Assembly: GCA_031278855.1 (NCBI GenBank)
Contig: JAITJR010000109.1
Coordinates: 1-6,765, forward strand
Direction of reading: 5' to 3'
DNA from: Mycoplasmataceae bacterium
Lineage (GTDB): Bacteria; Bacillota_I; Bacilli_A; Mycoplasmatales; Mycoplasmoidaceae
Length of the DNA stretch: 6,765 nucleotides
Notes under the pieces: generated by a model
Databases searched by the model: none
What the model was told of the DNA's origin: nothing
Seen by the model: the letters and a program-made list of their open reading frames with translations, nothing else
In this document: one piece after another, positions 1 through 6,765 of the stretch
Numbering within the stretch: position 1 is the stretch's first letter
Layout: the number at the start of each line of letters is the position of its first letter
Program-made: the position numbers and the translations under genes

Positions 1-807
1 ACGCATGAACAACAAACTTTTTGAGATTATTTAGATCAAGTTTGGACAGTGATGCAACAAGCGATCGAAAATGGTTTGAACCAAACTGAACTATTACCAG
101 GTAAATTAAAATTAAAACGCAAAGCGAGAGTTTTATTCAATGTATCTGAACGAAAATTAAAAAGTAAACATATTGATCAGAATCAAAGTCGTTTAATGGC
201 ATATGCTTTTGCTGTAAGTGAAGCAAACGCTAGTGGCGGTATTGTTGTGACTGCCCCTACTTGTGGGTCGTGTGGTGTTTTACCTGCTGTTTTACGATAC
301 AGCCAAGAATTATTAAAATTAAAAAAACAAAAAATTATTGAAGGCTTAGCCATTGCTGGTTTAGTGGGTAACATCGCTAGAACGAATGGTTCCATTGCTG
401 GAGCAGAAGCTGGTTGTCAAGCTGAAATAGGTGTTGCTTGCGCTATGGCAGCAGCAGCATTTGCTTATTTTTTAAAATTGTCGAATATTCAAATTTTTAA
501 TGCAGCAGTGAGTGCGTTGGAACATCATTTGGGATTAACATGTGATCCAGTTTTGGGATATGTTCAATCGCCATGCATCGAACGTAATGCATTGGCAGCA
601 ATTCGAGCGATTAATGCCGCTACTTTAGCATCGTTAACAACTGAAAGTAAAATTTTTAATTTTGATGATATTGTGGAAGCAATGTTAACTACTGGGCGGG
701 CACTTAATCCTGGTTATCGCGAAACATCAACGGCGGGATTAGCGGATATTTATAACAAAAAAATTAATGCCAAATTTAAAGCTAAATTCGACATTAAAGT
801 GTCTTAA
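1..807 (+). CDS. sdaA: L-serine dehydratase (L-serine ammonia-lyase), iron-sulfur type, alpha domain; 5' end missing
   Basis: Deaminates L-serine to pyruvate and ammonia in the cytoplasm with a [4Fe-4S] cluster. The frame is open from base 1, reading TGA at 22-24 as Trp, so the gene starts before the window and 268 codons are visible. By memory it lines up with the C-terminal part of E. coli SdaA: a VWTVMQQAIENGLN helix, LLPGKLKLKRKA, VVTAPTCGSCG, GSIAGAEAGCQAEIG, LEHHLGLTCDP, SPCIERNA and the final GYRETSTAGLA. The three cysteines that match the E. coli cluster ligands are present, at codons 415-417, 541-543 and 574-576. The APT motif has two extra cysteines (APTCGSC). Whether a beta domain is fused upstream, as in E. 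coli, or encoded separately cannot be seen. The gene converges on rpmA with 4 bases between stops. Family assignment is firm. Confidence 0.93.
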
Positions 808-811
808 TTTA

Positions 812-1069
812 TTATTTAGTAGTAATAACTTCCACTTTGGTTTTATTATCACCAAAATGTAAATACTTGACTTTTCCTGCTACTTTAGCGAACAAAGTAT
901 GATCTTTACCTTGACCGACATTCTTACCAGGATAAATCTTATTACCTCTTTGACGGTAAATAATCATCCCAGCTTTAGTAAATTGACCATCCCCTAATTT
1001 GGCTCCCAAATATTTAGGATTAGAATCGCGTCCGTTCTTAGTGGAGCCCACTCCTTTTTTACTTGCCAT
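812..1069 (-). CDS. rpmA: 50S ribosomal protein L27, short form without N-terminal extension
   Basis: Large-subunit protein whose N-terminus reaches towards the peptidyl-transferase centre. The 85 residues show the family signature: [15 protein letters not shown] at the N-terminus, [40 protein letters not shown]. The ATG at 1069 lies one base after the rplU stop, so the two are surely cotranscribed and probably translationally coupled. An AAGGAG box at 1083-1088, inside the last rplU codons, sits 13 bases upstream, rather far. Upstream in frame there is no ATG, GTG or TTG before a TAA seven codons back. The protein therefore starts directly at M-ASKKG, where most Firmicute and mollicute L27 proteins carry an extra segment ending in a Q-F-F-like site cut by the Prp protease. 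Here both that segment and an intervening prp gene are absent. Confidence 0.97.
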   Translation of the reverse strand: MASKKGVGSTKNGRDSNPKYLGAKLGDGQFTKAGMIIYRQRGNKIYPGKNVGQGKDHTLFAKVAGKVKYLHFGDNKTKVEVITTK

Positions 1070-1070
1070 A

Positions 1071-1370
1071 TTATTGTTTAATCTCCTTTACAATTAATTT
1101 TGTGTACGGTTGACGGTGACCTTGTCGTTTTGTGTGGTGCTTTTGACTAATATGTTTAATGATATGTATTTTTTCACGTTTGCCTTGTTTTTGAATCTCA
1201 CAAACAACTTTGGCATTGGCCAAGTAAGGTGCCCCAATTGTTTGATCAATCATTAATACTTTATCAAATTCAACTTTATCACTGACTCTACCATCGATCT
1301 TTTCGGTATAAATAATGTCATTGATATTTACTTTATATTGTTTTCCACCAGTTTCAAATATTGCAAACAT
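1071..1370 (-). CDS. rplU: 50S ribosomal protein L21
   Basis: Large-subunit protein that binds 23S rRNA. The 99 residues are normal length for the family and begin [14 protein letters not shown], close to the usual L21 start. They continue with [20 protein letters not shown] and end with the diagnostic [12 protein letters not shown] segment. The start is fixed by a perfect AGGAGG at 1380-1385, nine bases before the ATG. It is the first gene of a two-gene unit with rpmA. In most Firmicutes and several mycoplasmas the order is rplU-prp-rpmA; here nothing lies between rplU and rpmA. A leader of about 100 bases may precede it, which would leave room for autoregulation by L21, but no such element is proven here. 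Confidence 0.97.
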   Translation of the reverse strand: MFAIFETGGKQYKVNINDIIYTEKIDGRVSDKVEFDKVLMIDQTIGAPYLANAKVVCEIQKQGKREKIHIIKHISQKHHTKRQGHRQPYTKLIVKEIKQ

Positions 1371-1379
1371 ATGGATTTT

Positions 1380-1385
1380 CCTCCT
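1380..1385 (-). promoter_or_regulatory. Strong ribosome binding site of rplU
   Basis: The minus strand reads AGGAGG here, a perfect match to the anti-Shine-Dalgarno end of 16S rRNA, with a 9-base gap to the rplU ATG at 1370. It contrasts with secA in the same window, which has no such site. Confidence 0.85.
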
Positions 1386-1478
1386 ACAATCTTAGACTCG
1401 TCTTGTTGGTATACATTCAAGTAATTTATTGACCAGTTATGAACGGTTGAAGCTGTACGATTATTTACAGCAAACAAT

Positions 1479-1507
1479 ATATTACCATATTAACGGGTTA
1501 TTATGAA
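1479..1507 (-). promoter_or_regulatory. Candidate promoter of rplU-rpmA
   Basis: On the minus strand a TTCATA (1502-1507) is followed after 17 bases by TAATAT (1479-1484), with a TG one base upstream of the latter as in extended -10 elements. Each hexamer matches the sigma-70 consensus at four of six positions. Transcription from here would give a leader of about 100 bases before rplU. In sequence this AT-rich such matches arise easily, so this is a weak call. Confidence 0.3.
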
Positions 1508-1608
1508 TTATTTTTCGTAACTATTCACCAGTAGGATGTTTGGGAAGATGTGTCAAATTCAGATTGTAATGTATTTGCGCCTCCAGAATAGGCATTTAAA
1601 ATAGCATC
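1501..1608 (-). pseudogene. Short open stretch, possible remnant of a lost gene
   Basis: Read from 1608 on the minus strand with TGA as Trp, this is open for about 34 codons. The peptide has a protein-like composition (AYSGGANTLQSEF, then SQTSYWW) and ends in two successive TAA codons. It has no ATG, and a TAA lies two codons upstream of its first residue, so as it stands it is not a complete gene. I do not recognise the peptide. It could be the end of a decayed gene or a chance open frame. Confidence 0.2.
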
Positions 1609-1738
1609 TTTTTAATTCGGTTAATAAATAGATTAATTTAATTTATTTTCGTTCCGATAAATATTCGTTGCGTTTATTTTGTTGTTTATTGTAGGGGTGC
1701 ATGGGGAGAAATATAGTCCAATGTTGTGTATTCTAATA

Positions 1739-1744
1739 TATAAT
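1739..1744 (+). promoter_or_regulatory. -10 box of the secA promoter
   Basis: A perfect TATAAT lies 14 bases before the secA ATG. No convincing -35 hexamer stands 15-19 bases upstream, which is common in mollicutes, where the -10 box often carries most of the signal. Initiation about seven bases downstream would start the RNA near 1751, leaving a leader of only about eight bases. A TAA at 1741-1743 in the secA frame rules out an earlier start. Confidence 0.6.
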
Positions 1745-1758
1745 TACCACTCAATTTT

Positions 1759-4353
1759 ATGGCTAAACAACACGGATTATATCGACTAAATATATTTGCT
1801 CCTTATCGTCGTCTGTTAAAGAAAGCTCGTCGAATCGCCAATCAAACAGAAGCACTAAAAGACAAGTATCGTAAAATGTCTAATCAAGATTTGTCAAAAA
1901 TGACTGCTTATTTTTTGGACGAGCTTAAGCAAGGTAAAGCACTTAATGATATTATGCCTGAAGTTTTTGCAGCAGCACGAGAAGCCTGTTATCGAGTTCA
2001 CAAGATATTTGCTTATAAGGTACAAATTGTCGGTGCTGCCATTGTGCACTTCGGTGATTTTGCTGAAATGTATACTGGCGAAGGAAAAACCTTAACGCTA
2101 GTTATTGTCGCCTATTTAAATGCATTAGCAAAACAGGGTGTACATATTGTTACCGTCAATGAATATTTAGTACAACGTGATGCCAAATTTTGTGCTCAAG
2201 CACTTAACCCATTAAATGTGACGGTTGGTTATAATGTCGCTAGTTTAACGCCAGATCAAAAACGTAAAATGTTTGCTTGTGATATTATCTACACAACTAA
2301 CTCTGAATTAGGTTTTGATTACTTAAGAGACAACATGGTGCAAAATTATGACGATAAAGTTATTCGTGGTCTGAATTTTGCCATTGTTGACGAAGGTGAC
2401 TCTATTCTGATTGATGAAGCTAGAACTCCTTTAATTATTTCTGGTCAACCCAAACGAGATGTTTCGATGTACATTGAAGTTGATCAGTTTGTTAAAACTT
2501 TAAAACCAGAAGATTATAAGATTGATCCTGAAAGTAACTCAATCACTCTAACGGATTCAGGTGTTAAAAAAACTGAAGCCAAATACAGCTTGAAAAATTT
2601 ATACGCTATTGAGAACTCTGATTTAATTCATAAAATTAAAAACGCTCTGATGGCCAATTATATTTTTGAATTGGGTGTCGAGTATATTGTTCATGATGAT
2701 AAAATCCTGTTGGTTGATCAATTTACAGGACGTATTCTTGAAGGGCGTAGTTATAACGCTGGATTACACCAAGCCATTCAAGCTAAAGAATATGTGAAAA
2801 TCGAACCAGAGAATGTAATTGTTGCTACCATTACATATCAATCGTTTTTTCGTTTGTATCGTAAATTAGCGGGAGTTTCAGGAACAGCAATGACTGAAGC
2901 TGAAGAATTTTTGAAAATTTATAACATGGTGGTTGTTCCCATCCCTACCAATAAACCTAACATCCGTAAGGATCACAATGACTATGTCTTTGCCAATAAA
3001 ATCAGTAAATGACATCACGTTGTGGCTGAAATTGAAACCATCCATAAAACTGGTCAACCGATATTAGTTGGTACAGCTTCTGTCGAAGATTCCGAAGAAT
3101 TAGTTAAATATTTAAAAAACAAAGGCTTAAGATTTGAATTATTAAATGCTAAAAATCATGCTCGGGAAGCTGAAATAGTTGCTTTAGCTGGTCAAAAAGG
3201 AGCGATTACTATCTCTACTAACATGGCTGGCCGAGGAACTGATATAAAGTTAGGTGAAGGCGTTGCTAAACTAGGTGGGTTATACGTGATTGGTACTGAG
3301 CGACATGAATCACGAAGAATTGATAATCAATTACGTGGCCGTTGTGGGCGACAGGGAGACATGGGGATAACACGTTTTTTCATCTCCCTACAGGATACTT
3401 TATTCAGACGATTTGCAACTGAAAAAATCGATAAATCAAACGAAAAGATTGACGATGATTACTTTGATTCTTGATTTTTTACAAGGTTATTAAATTCAAC
3501 ACAAAAGAAAGTGGAAGGATTTAACTTCGATACACGTAAAAACTTAATTGACTACGATAGCGTTTTAAGCAATCAACGTGAGTTAGTCTACAAGCAACGA
3601 GATCAAATTTTAAGAAACTTAGATAACTTACGTATTCTTAAAAATATGGGGGCTGTAGTTGCTAAAGATATCGTTAACCTATTTAAATTACCCACTAACG
3701 AATTGTATGTTGATGGGGTCAAATTAACTCAAGCATTAAATGCCAAAATTTTTAATGCTAATCTTATTAGTCCTGATGTATTTGAAACCAAAAGTATTGC
3801 TGATGCAATTAAAATTGTTACTCAAATCATTGATTTGAGTATTGAAACTAGAATGCAAATGCTGGGTGATAATGCCAAGAATATCACTAAAACAATGATG
3901 ATTCAAAATCTTGACTTCCAATGAACTAATCATCTTGACCGCATTACGAAAATACGTGAAGGTGTTTCTTTGCGGTCACTTGAACAACGTTCACCGTTAA
4001 ATATTTATGTTGAAGAAGCAGATTGATACTTTAATGAAATGCGTAAAAATGTTGCCCACCAAATCATCATTTCAATCCATCGTTTATACATTCCTAAAAT
4101 CAACGAGGAATTACACAATAATTTAGCGAAAATTTTACCTGAAATTAGTGCACAGGATGCACCAACTAAATTACCTGATCAGAATATTGCCAATATTCTT
4201 AAAGCTCAACCGAATTTAAAAATTGATGTTAGCCCCAAATTACCAAAAGATCGTCCTTATGTACCTGGATCGCAAAGAGCAGTAGATGCCAAAGCACAAT
4301 TACTAGAAAAAATGCATGAAGCCCAAAAAAGAAAAAATTCAGATGAAAAATAA
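1759..4353 (+). CDS. secA: Preprotein translocase ATPase SecA (contains four TGA-Trp codons)
   Basis: Motor ATPase that drives unfolded preproteins through SecYEG at the membrane. The 864 residues follow SecA order. NBD1 has EMYTGEGKT (Walker A, GEGKT 107-111), [12 protein letters not shown] (132-142), [11 protein letters not shown] and [20 protein letters not shown] (DEGD 211-214, usually DEVD). Then come [53 protein letters not shown], and NBD2 with [20 protein letters not shown] and [11 protein letters not shown] (524-534). The scaffold and wing region follows: [26 protein letters not shown], then W-TNHLD and [16 protein letters not shown]. Trp 418, 572, 722 and 756 are all TGA (3010, 3472, 3922, 4024); no TGG occurs. 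Trp 572 and 722 fall where SecA usually has tryptophan. The C-terminus is basic and lacks the cysteine-rich SEC-C zinc tail. No Shine-Dalgarno precedes the ATG. Confidence 0.97.
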
Positions 4354-4531
4354 TGATCTCATTTTGAATTTTCTTAAATTACAAGGTTTTTCTGGTCAAA
4401 AATTAAAGTCAGAATACACTAAACTTAAGAAAAATAAAATAACCTTAGATCAGTTAATTAGTAAATTTATCGAAATGGCTGATGCTAATCCTAATGCCGT
4501 TAGTTGTAATAAATGCATAAAAAATAATTAA
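4343..4531 (+). CDS. Small hypothetical protein overlapping the secA end
   Basis: Encodes 62 residues from the ATG at 4343, overlapping the last 11 bases of secA in another frame, which suggests translational coupling to secA. An in-frame ATG at 4316 would add nine mostly basic residues (MKPKKEKIQ); I prefer 4343 because the overlap is shorter. Neither start has a clear ribosome site. The protein is lysine-rich and probably helical (LILNFLKLQGFSG, then LKSEYTKLKKNKITLDQLISKF) and ends with a CNKC pair near the C-terminus. No signal peptide or membrane segment is evident. I do not recognise a family. It could help secA or be unrelated; that a lone CxxC could bind metal is only a guess. Confidence 0.55.
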   Translation: MKNNDLILNFLKLQGFSGQKLKSEYTKLKKNKITLDQLISKFIEMADANPNAVSCNKCIKNN

Positions 4532-4556
4532 GAGAAAAGATAATAGTAAGTTGATG

Positions 4557-4570
4557 TAAACAATCGTTTA
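4557..4570. repeat. Small hairpin next to the larger inverted repeat
   Basis: TAAAC (4557-4561) and GTTTA (4566-4570) form a perfect 5-base-pair stem with a 4-base AATC loop. It stands 25 bases after the stop of the small gene and just before the larger inverted repeat. With only one G-C pair it is weak on its own and may be chance. Confidence 0.25.
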
Positions 4571-4573
4571 AAT

Positions 4574-4625
4574 TAAGTTTTGCTCAGCAAATTAATGCAA
4601 TGCTTAATGATTGTTGTAAAACTTA
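4574..4625. terminator. Nested inverted repeat between convergent genes, probable terminator
   Basis: Outer arms TAAGTTTT (4574-4581) and AAAACTTA (4618-4625) match perfectly. Inside, CAGCAA (4585-4590) pairs with TTGTTG (4611-4616) through one G-U, then ATTAA (4591-4595) with TTAAT (4604-4608), and GC with GC around a short loop. The result is a long imperfect hairpin of about 52 bases. It begins 43 bases after the small gene that follows secA and ends 3 bases beyond the stop of the convergent helicase gene, as expected for a shared terminator. Neither side has a run of T, and the inner stem fits the plus-strand RNA better than the minus, so the terminator role is inferred from position and structure. 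Confidence 0.5.
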
Positions 4626-4628
4626 TAT

Positions 4629-6602
4629 TTAAAATTCTAGAAATTTATATTTGTCTGAATTATAGAAATTGACGGGTTCTTTGTGTTTTTCAAACACTGT
4701 AGAAATTCAATCGCCGTTTTCTTCTTCTAATATGACTACCATGATTTGGTTAGTAATACTTGCAATCTCTGAATAAACTTTTTTGATTGATTCAACCTTG
4801 TCTTTATAATCTTCGTGTGAAATGACTACATCTTGGCGTCTTCCTTTGTAACTTTTAACTTCAATAAGATATTTTTTATCATCTTTAATCACAAAAAAAT
4901 CTGGATGCTGTTTAGAAATCAAATAATTACCTTTTTGTCTCAAAAAATATTCAAAGCAAATTTTTGATCCATTAAAATAATTTTTCCCTCATAAATTCAA
5001 ATTCATTTCCGATAGATCTTTTGCTACTATTTTTTCGGCAAGACTTTCAAACGAATATCTTTTATCAGATTTAGAATCGCAATGCTCCCAATTTCATTTA
5101 TCAATATCAATTTGATCAGAATCCTTCCTGTAGAAAGTAATGTCTTGCAAACCAAATTCTCCAGCAATCTCTAAATTATTTTTGTAATCAACAACAAATG
5201 ATTTCTTATTTAACATTTCAACATTCATACACAGTTCAATTCATTCATCTTTTGTAATATCGTTAAGTTCTTTTTTTATATTGCCATCCAATTTATTTCA
5301 ATTTTCCATTAATTCGAATATGTTCTTTGGCGTTTGATCATATTTTTTGATGCTTAAATCATCTAGATTTCTTAATACATTAGGAATTTTATTTTTTAAT
5401 TTAGTTGTGGATATCTTTATATCTTTTATTTTTTTAACAAATTTTACAGACCTAGTGCCTTGTTGCTCTACACCGTTTATATAAGCAATCATTAGTTTAT
5501 TTTGTAAATCTTTATTTAATAAATCTCAATCTTTGAGTTTTGGATTTCTTCTAATCCGCCCGATTACTTGTTCATCCAAAGTGTCGCTTTGTGTATCTCT
5601 GATTTGCAATAAATAACATGCCCTTGGTATATCTACACCAACGTTAATCGCTAACTTGAAAATAATAACATCAATATTACTTTTTTCATTTCTAACATAA
5701 CTTCACGCTTTTTCTCGATTAGATCTCTTTAATTCATTAATCTTATCGTTTGAGTCGTAACCATCTTTGTCACGATAGTATCATAAGATACCTTTTTGAT
5801 TTAATAGTTCAGTAATTGTTTCTTTTTGCAATGACCCCATTCGTGAATTATTAATTTGAATAATTAATGCTGGATTAATACCAGATGGTTTGTAATCTTC
5901 TTTAATTTTTAAAAAATCATTTCATGCTTGTTCAACTTTTTTCTCTACATAAGATTTCATTTCAGAAGGATTATTAGTGGTTGGAAAAATTGGATCATCT
6001 TTATGTACAACTTTCTTAGATTTAATTAATTGTATTTGCTCACAATCTTCTTCTAAAAGTTCAACATATCTTTCTGGTTTTAACTGTTCCTTTCTAGGCG
6101 TTGCTGAAAAACCATAAATTCGATCAAATTCATTAACATAAGGTTTAATATTGGAATGAGATTCGTGGCATTCATCAATGATTAAAAACTTGACATTTTC
6201 TTTTGTTTTGTATGTCAAAAAATCTTTTAACGGGATTTTAATAAGTCCTTTCTCTTTATTTAAATCCCTTGGTAAAAAATAAACATTGTAATTAGTAGGT
6301 ATTACTAAACTTTCTTGCGACGTTTTATCTGTAGTGATTAAATATGGATTAACATTAGAAAAATTATATCTTTTGATTGAATCATATCCCTGCTTGGCAA
6401 GAGAACCTTTTGACAAAGATTGATAAATTATTTTTGCATTAGGATATCTGGTAAGCAATTTATTTATTAGATATCCTTGCATATAAGTTTTACCAGAACC
6501 AGTCGGGGCTTTTAAAATATATTCTTTTTCACCTTCAACCTCAGTTAATGCAAGAAGCTCATCAACTTTTATTTCTTGAATGAACTTGACTTTTTCCAAC
6601 AT
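4629..6602 (-). CDS. Superfamily 2 helicase fused to a PD-(D/E)XK nuclease, type III Res-like
   Basis: Predicted DNA-dependent ATPase and endonuclease of a restriction or defence system. The frame runs 657 residues with nine TGA and one TGG Trp codons. The N-terminal helicase lobe has Walker A APTGSGKT (32-39), DECH (143-146) and GFSATP (164-169). The second lobe has LAINVGVDIPRA (317-328) and QVIGRIRR (345-352), the arginine-finger motif VI. After a middle region without recognisable motifs, a nuclease core appears: PDFFV with D568, then YLIEVKS with E581 and K583, matching PD-(D/E)XK; a helix SLAEKIVAKDL before it could supply another acidic residue. The order helicase then nuclease is that of type III Res, but those are usually 900 residues or more. 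AAAGGA at 6613-6618 precedes the start by 10 bases. It starts one base after the upstream gene. No methyltransferase motif is present, so a partner is expected upstream. Confidence 0.85.
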
Positions 6603-6603
6603 C

Positions 6604-6765
6604 TTATTTTAATCCTTTACTACAAACTTTAAAGTTATCACAAACTCATTCTATATTTTGAATATTTGTTTTAAACTTTGGTAAGTCATAGTCTGTCTCA
6701 TTGATCTTATCAAGCAAACAATTATCATCAGTATAAATAGATGCCTCTTCAATTTTGTAAATATC
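6604..6765 (-). CDS. C-terminal end of an unidentified gene upstream of the helicase-nuclease
   Basis: The minus strand is open from the window end to a TAA at 6604-6606, giving 53 residues with one TGA-Trp (6646-6648). The last residues are IEW-VCDNFKVCSKGLK. The stop lies a single base before the ATG of the helicase-nuclease, so the two are almost certainly one operon. I do not recognise the peptide, and too little is visible to assign motifs. In type III restriction loci the gene before Res is usually the Mod methyltransferase, so that is the leading guess from position only; a specificity or other defence subunit is equally possible. Confidence 0.6.
6613..6618 (-). promoter_or_regulatory. 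Ribosome binding site of the helicase-nuclease gene
   Basis: The minus strand reads AAAGGA here, 10 bases before the ATG at 6602 and inside the last codons of the upstream gene. Together with the one-base gap this supports translational coupling and the chosen start. An in-frame TAA at 6609-6611 excludes an earlier start. Confidence 0.5.

Larger units (their letters stand above)
1371..1758. other. Divergent intergenic region between rplU and secA
   Basis: This spacer of 388 bases separates two divergent housekeeping units and must hold both promoters. I see the rplU ribosome site, a candidate rplU promoter, the secA TATAAT box, and a short minus-strand frame (1501-1608) that may be a gene remnant. 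I see no tRNA or rRNA gene, CRISPR array or transposon end. The part from about 1611 to 1680 is very AT-rich, with repeated TTAAT and TTTATT runs. An L21-type ribosomal leader RNA could lie between 1371 and about 1470 on the minus strand, but I could not confirm one by eye. Confidence 0.6.

Noticed and set aside
183..395. 70-codon open frame on the minus strand inside the serine dehydratase gene
   Set aside because: It is antisense to a strongly conserved enzyme and has no recognisable protein features or ribosome site.
1371..1470. L21 ribosomal leader RNA upstream of rplU
   Set aside because: The position suits such an element, but I could not match its conserved stems by eye; a covariance-model search would decide.
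1534..1556. TTGACA on the minus strand (1551-1556) as the -35 box of rplU
   Set aside because: The hexamer 17 bases downstream is TACTGG, a poor -10, and the leader would be much longer; the candidate at 1479-1507 fits slightly better.
1701..1736. Mini reading frame (11 codons) near a GGGGAG stretch before secA
   Set aside because: It lies upstream of the likely secA transcription start and is too short to support without further evidence.
3736..3933. 65-codon open frame on the minus strand inside secA
   Set aside because: It is antisense to the conserved SecA frame and has no protein family resemblance.
3010..4026. secA as a pseudogene broken by several stop codons
   Set aside because: All four stops are TGA, the frame never changes and family motifs continue on both sides, so this is tryptophan recoding.
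1..6765. CRISPR arrays, tRNA or rRNA genes, insertion sequences
   Set aside because: I saw no spaced direct repeats, cloverleaf pattern, rRNA segments or transposase motifs on either strand.

Overview
The window comes from an AT-rich mollicute (Mycoplasma, Spiroplasma or a relative) that reads TGA as tryptophan (genetic code 4). SecA, a near-universal protein, continues across four in-frame TGA codons at positions where the family aligns without a break, two of them at usual SecA tryptophans. The helicase gene needs nine TGA codons to stay open, and the serine dehydratase fragment needs one. Under the standard code these genes would look broken; under code 4 they are intact. The species cannot be named from this window.

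Layout. Bases 1-807 (+) hold the C-terminal part of an iron-sulfur L-serine dehydratase that began before the window. It converges with a ribosomal protein pair on the minus strand, rplU (L21) then rpmA (L27), with only 4 bases between the stop codons of rpmA and the dehydratase. A 388-base divergent spacer (1371-1758) separates rplU from secA. It holds a strong AGGAGG ribosome site and a possible leader for rplU, a perfect TATAAT box almost on top of the secA start, and a short decayed-looking reading frame. secA (1759-4353, +) is complete at 864 residues and overlaps a 62-codon unknown gene. A nested imperfect inverted repeat (4574-4625) fills the gap to the next convergent gene.

From 4629 to the window end the minus strand is accessory DNA. 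It carries a 657-residue superfamily 2 helicase fused to a C-terminal PD-(D/E)XK nuclease, laid out like the Res subunit of type III restriction systems but shorter. It is preceded, with a single base between stop and start, by the last 53 codons of an unrecognised gene. Tight coupling suggests a two-or-more-gene restriction or defence operon whose other half lies beyond 6765. This region looks more AT-rich than secA.

The housekeeping part covers serine breakdown to pyruvate and ammonia, the large ribosomal subunit and protein export. The most interesting points are the compact helicase-nuclease operon, and an L27 that lacks the N-terminal extension normally cleaved by Prp, together with the absence of a prp gene between rplU and rpmA.
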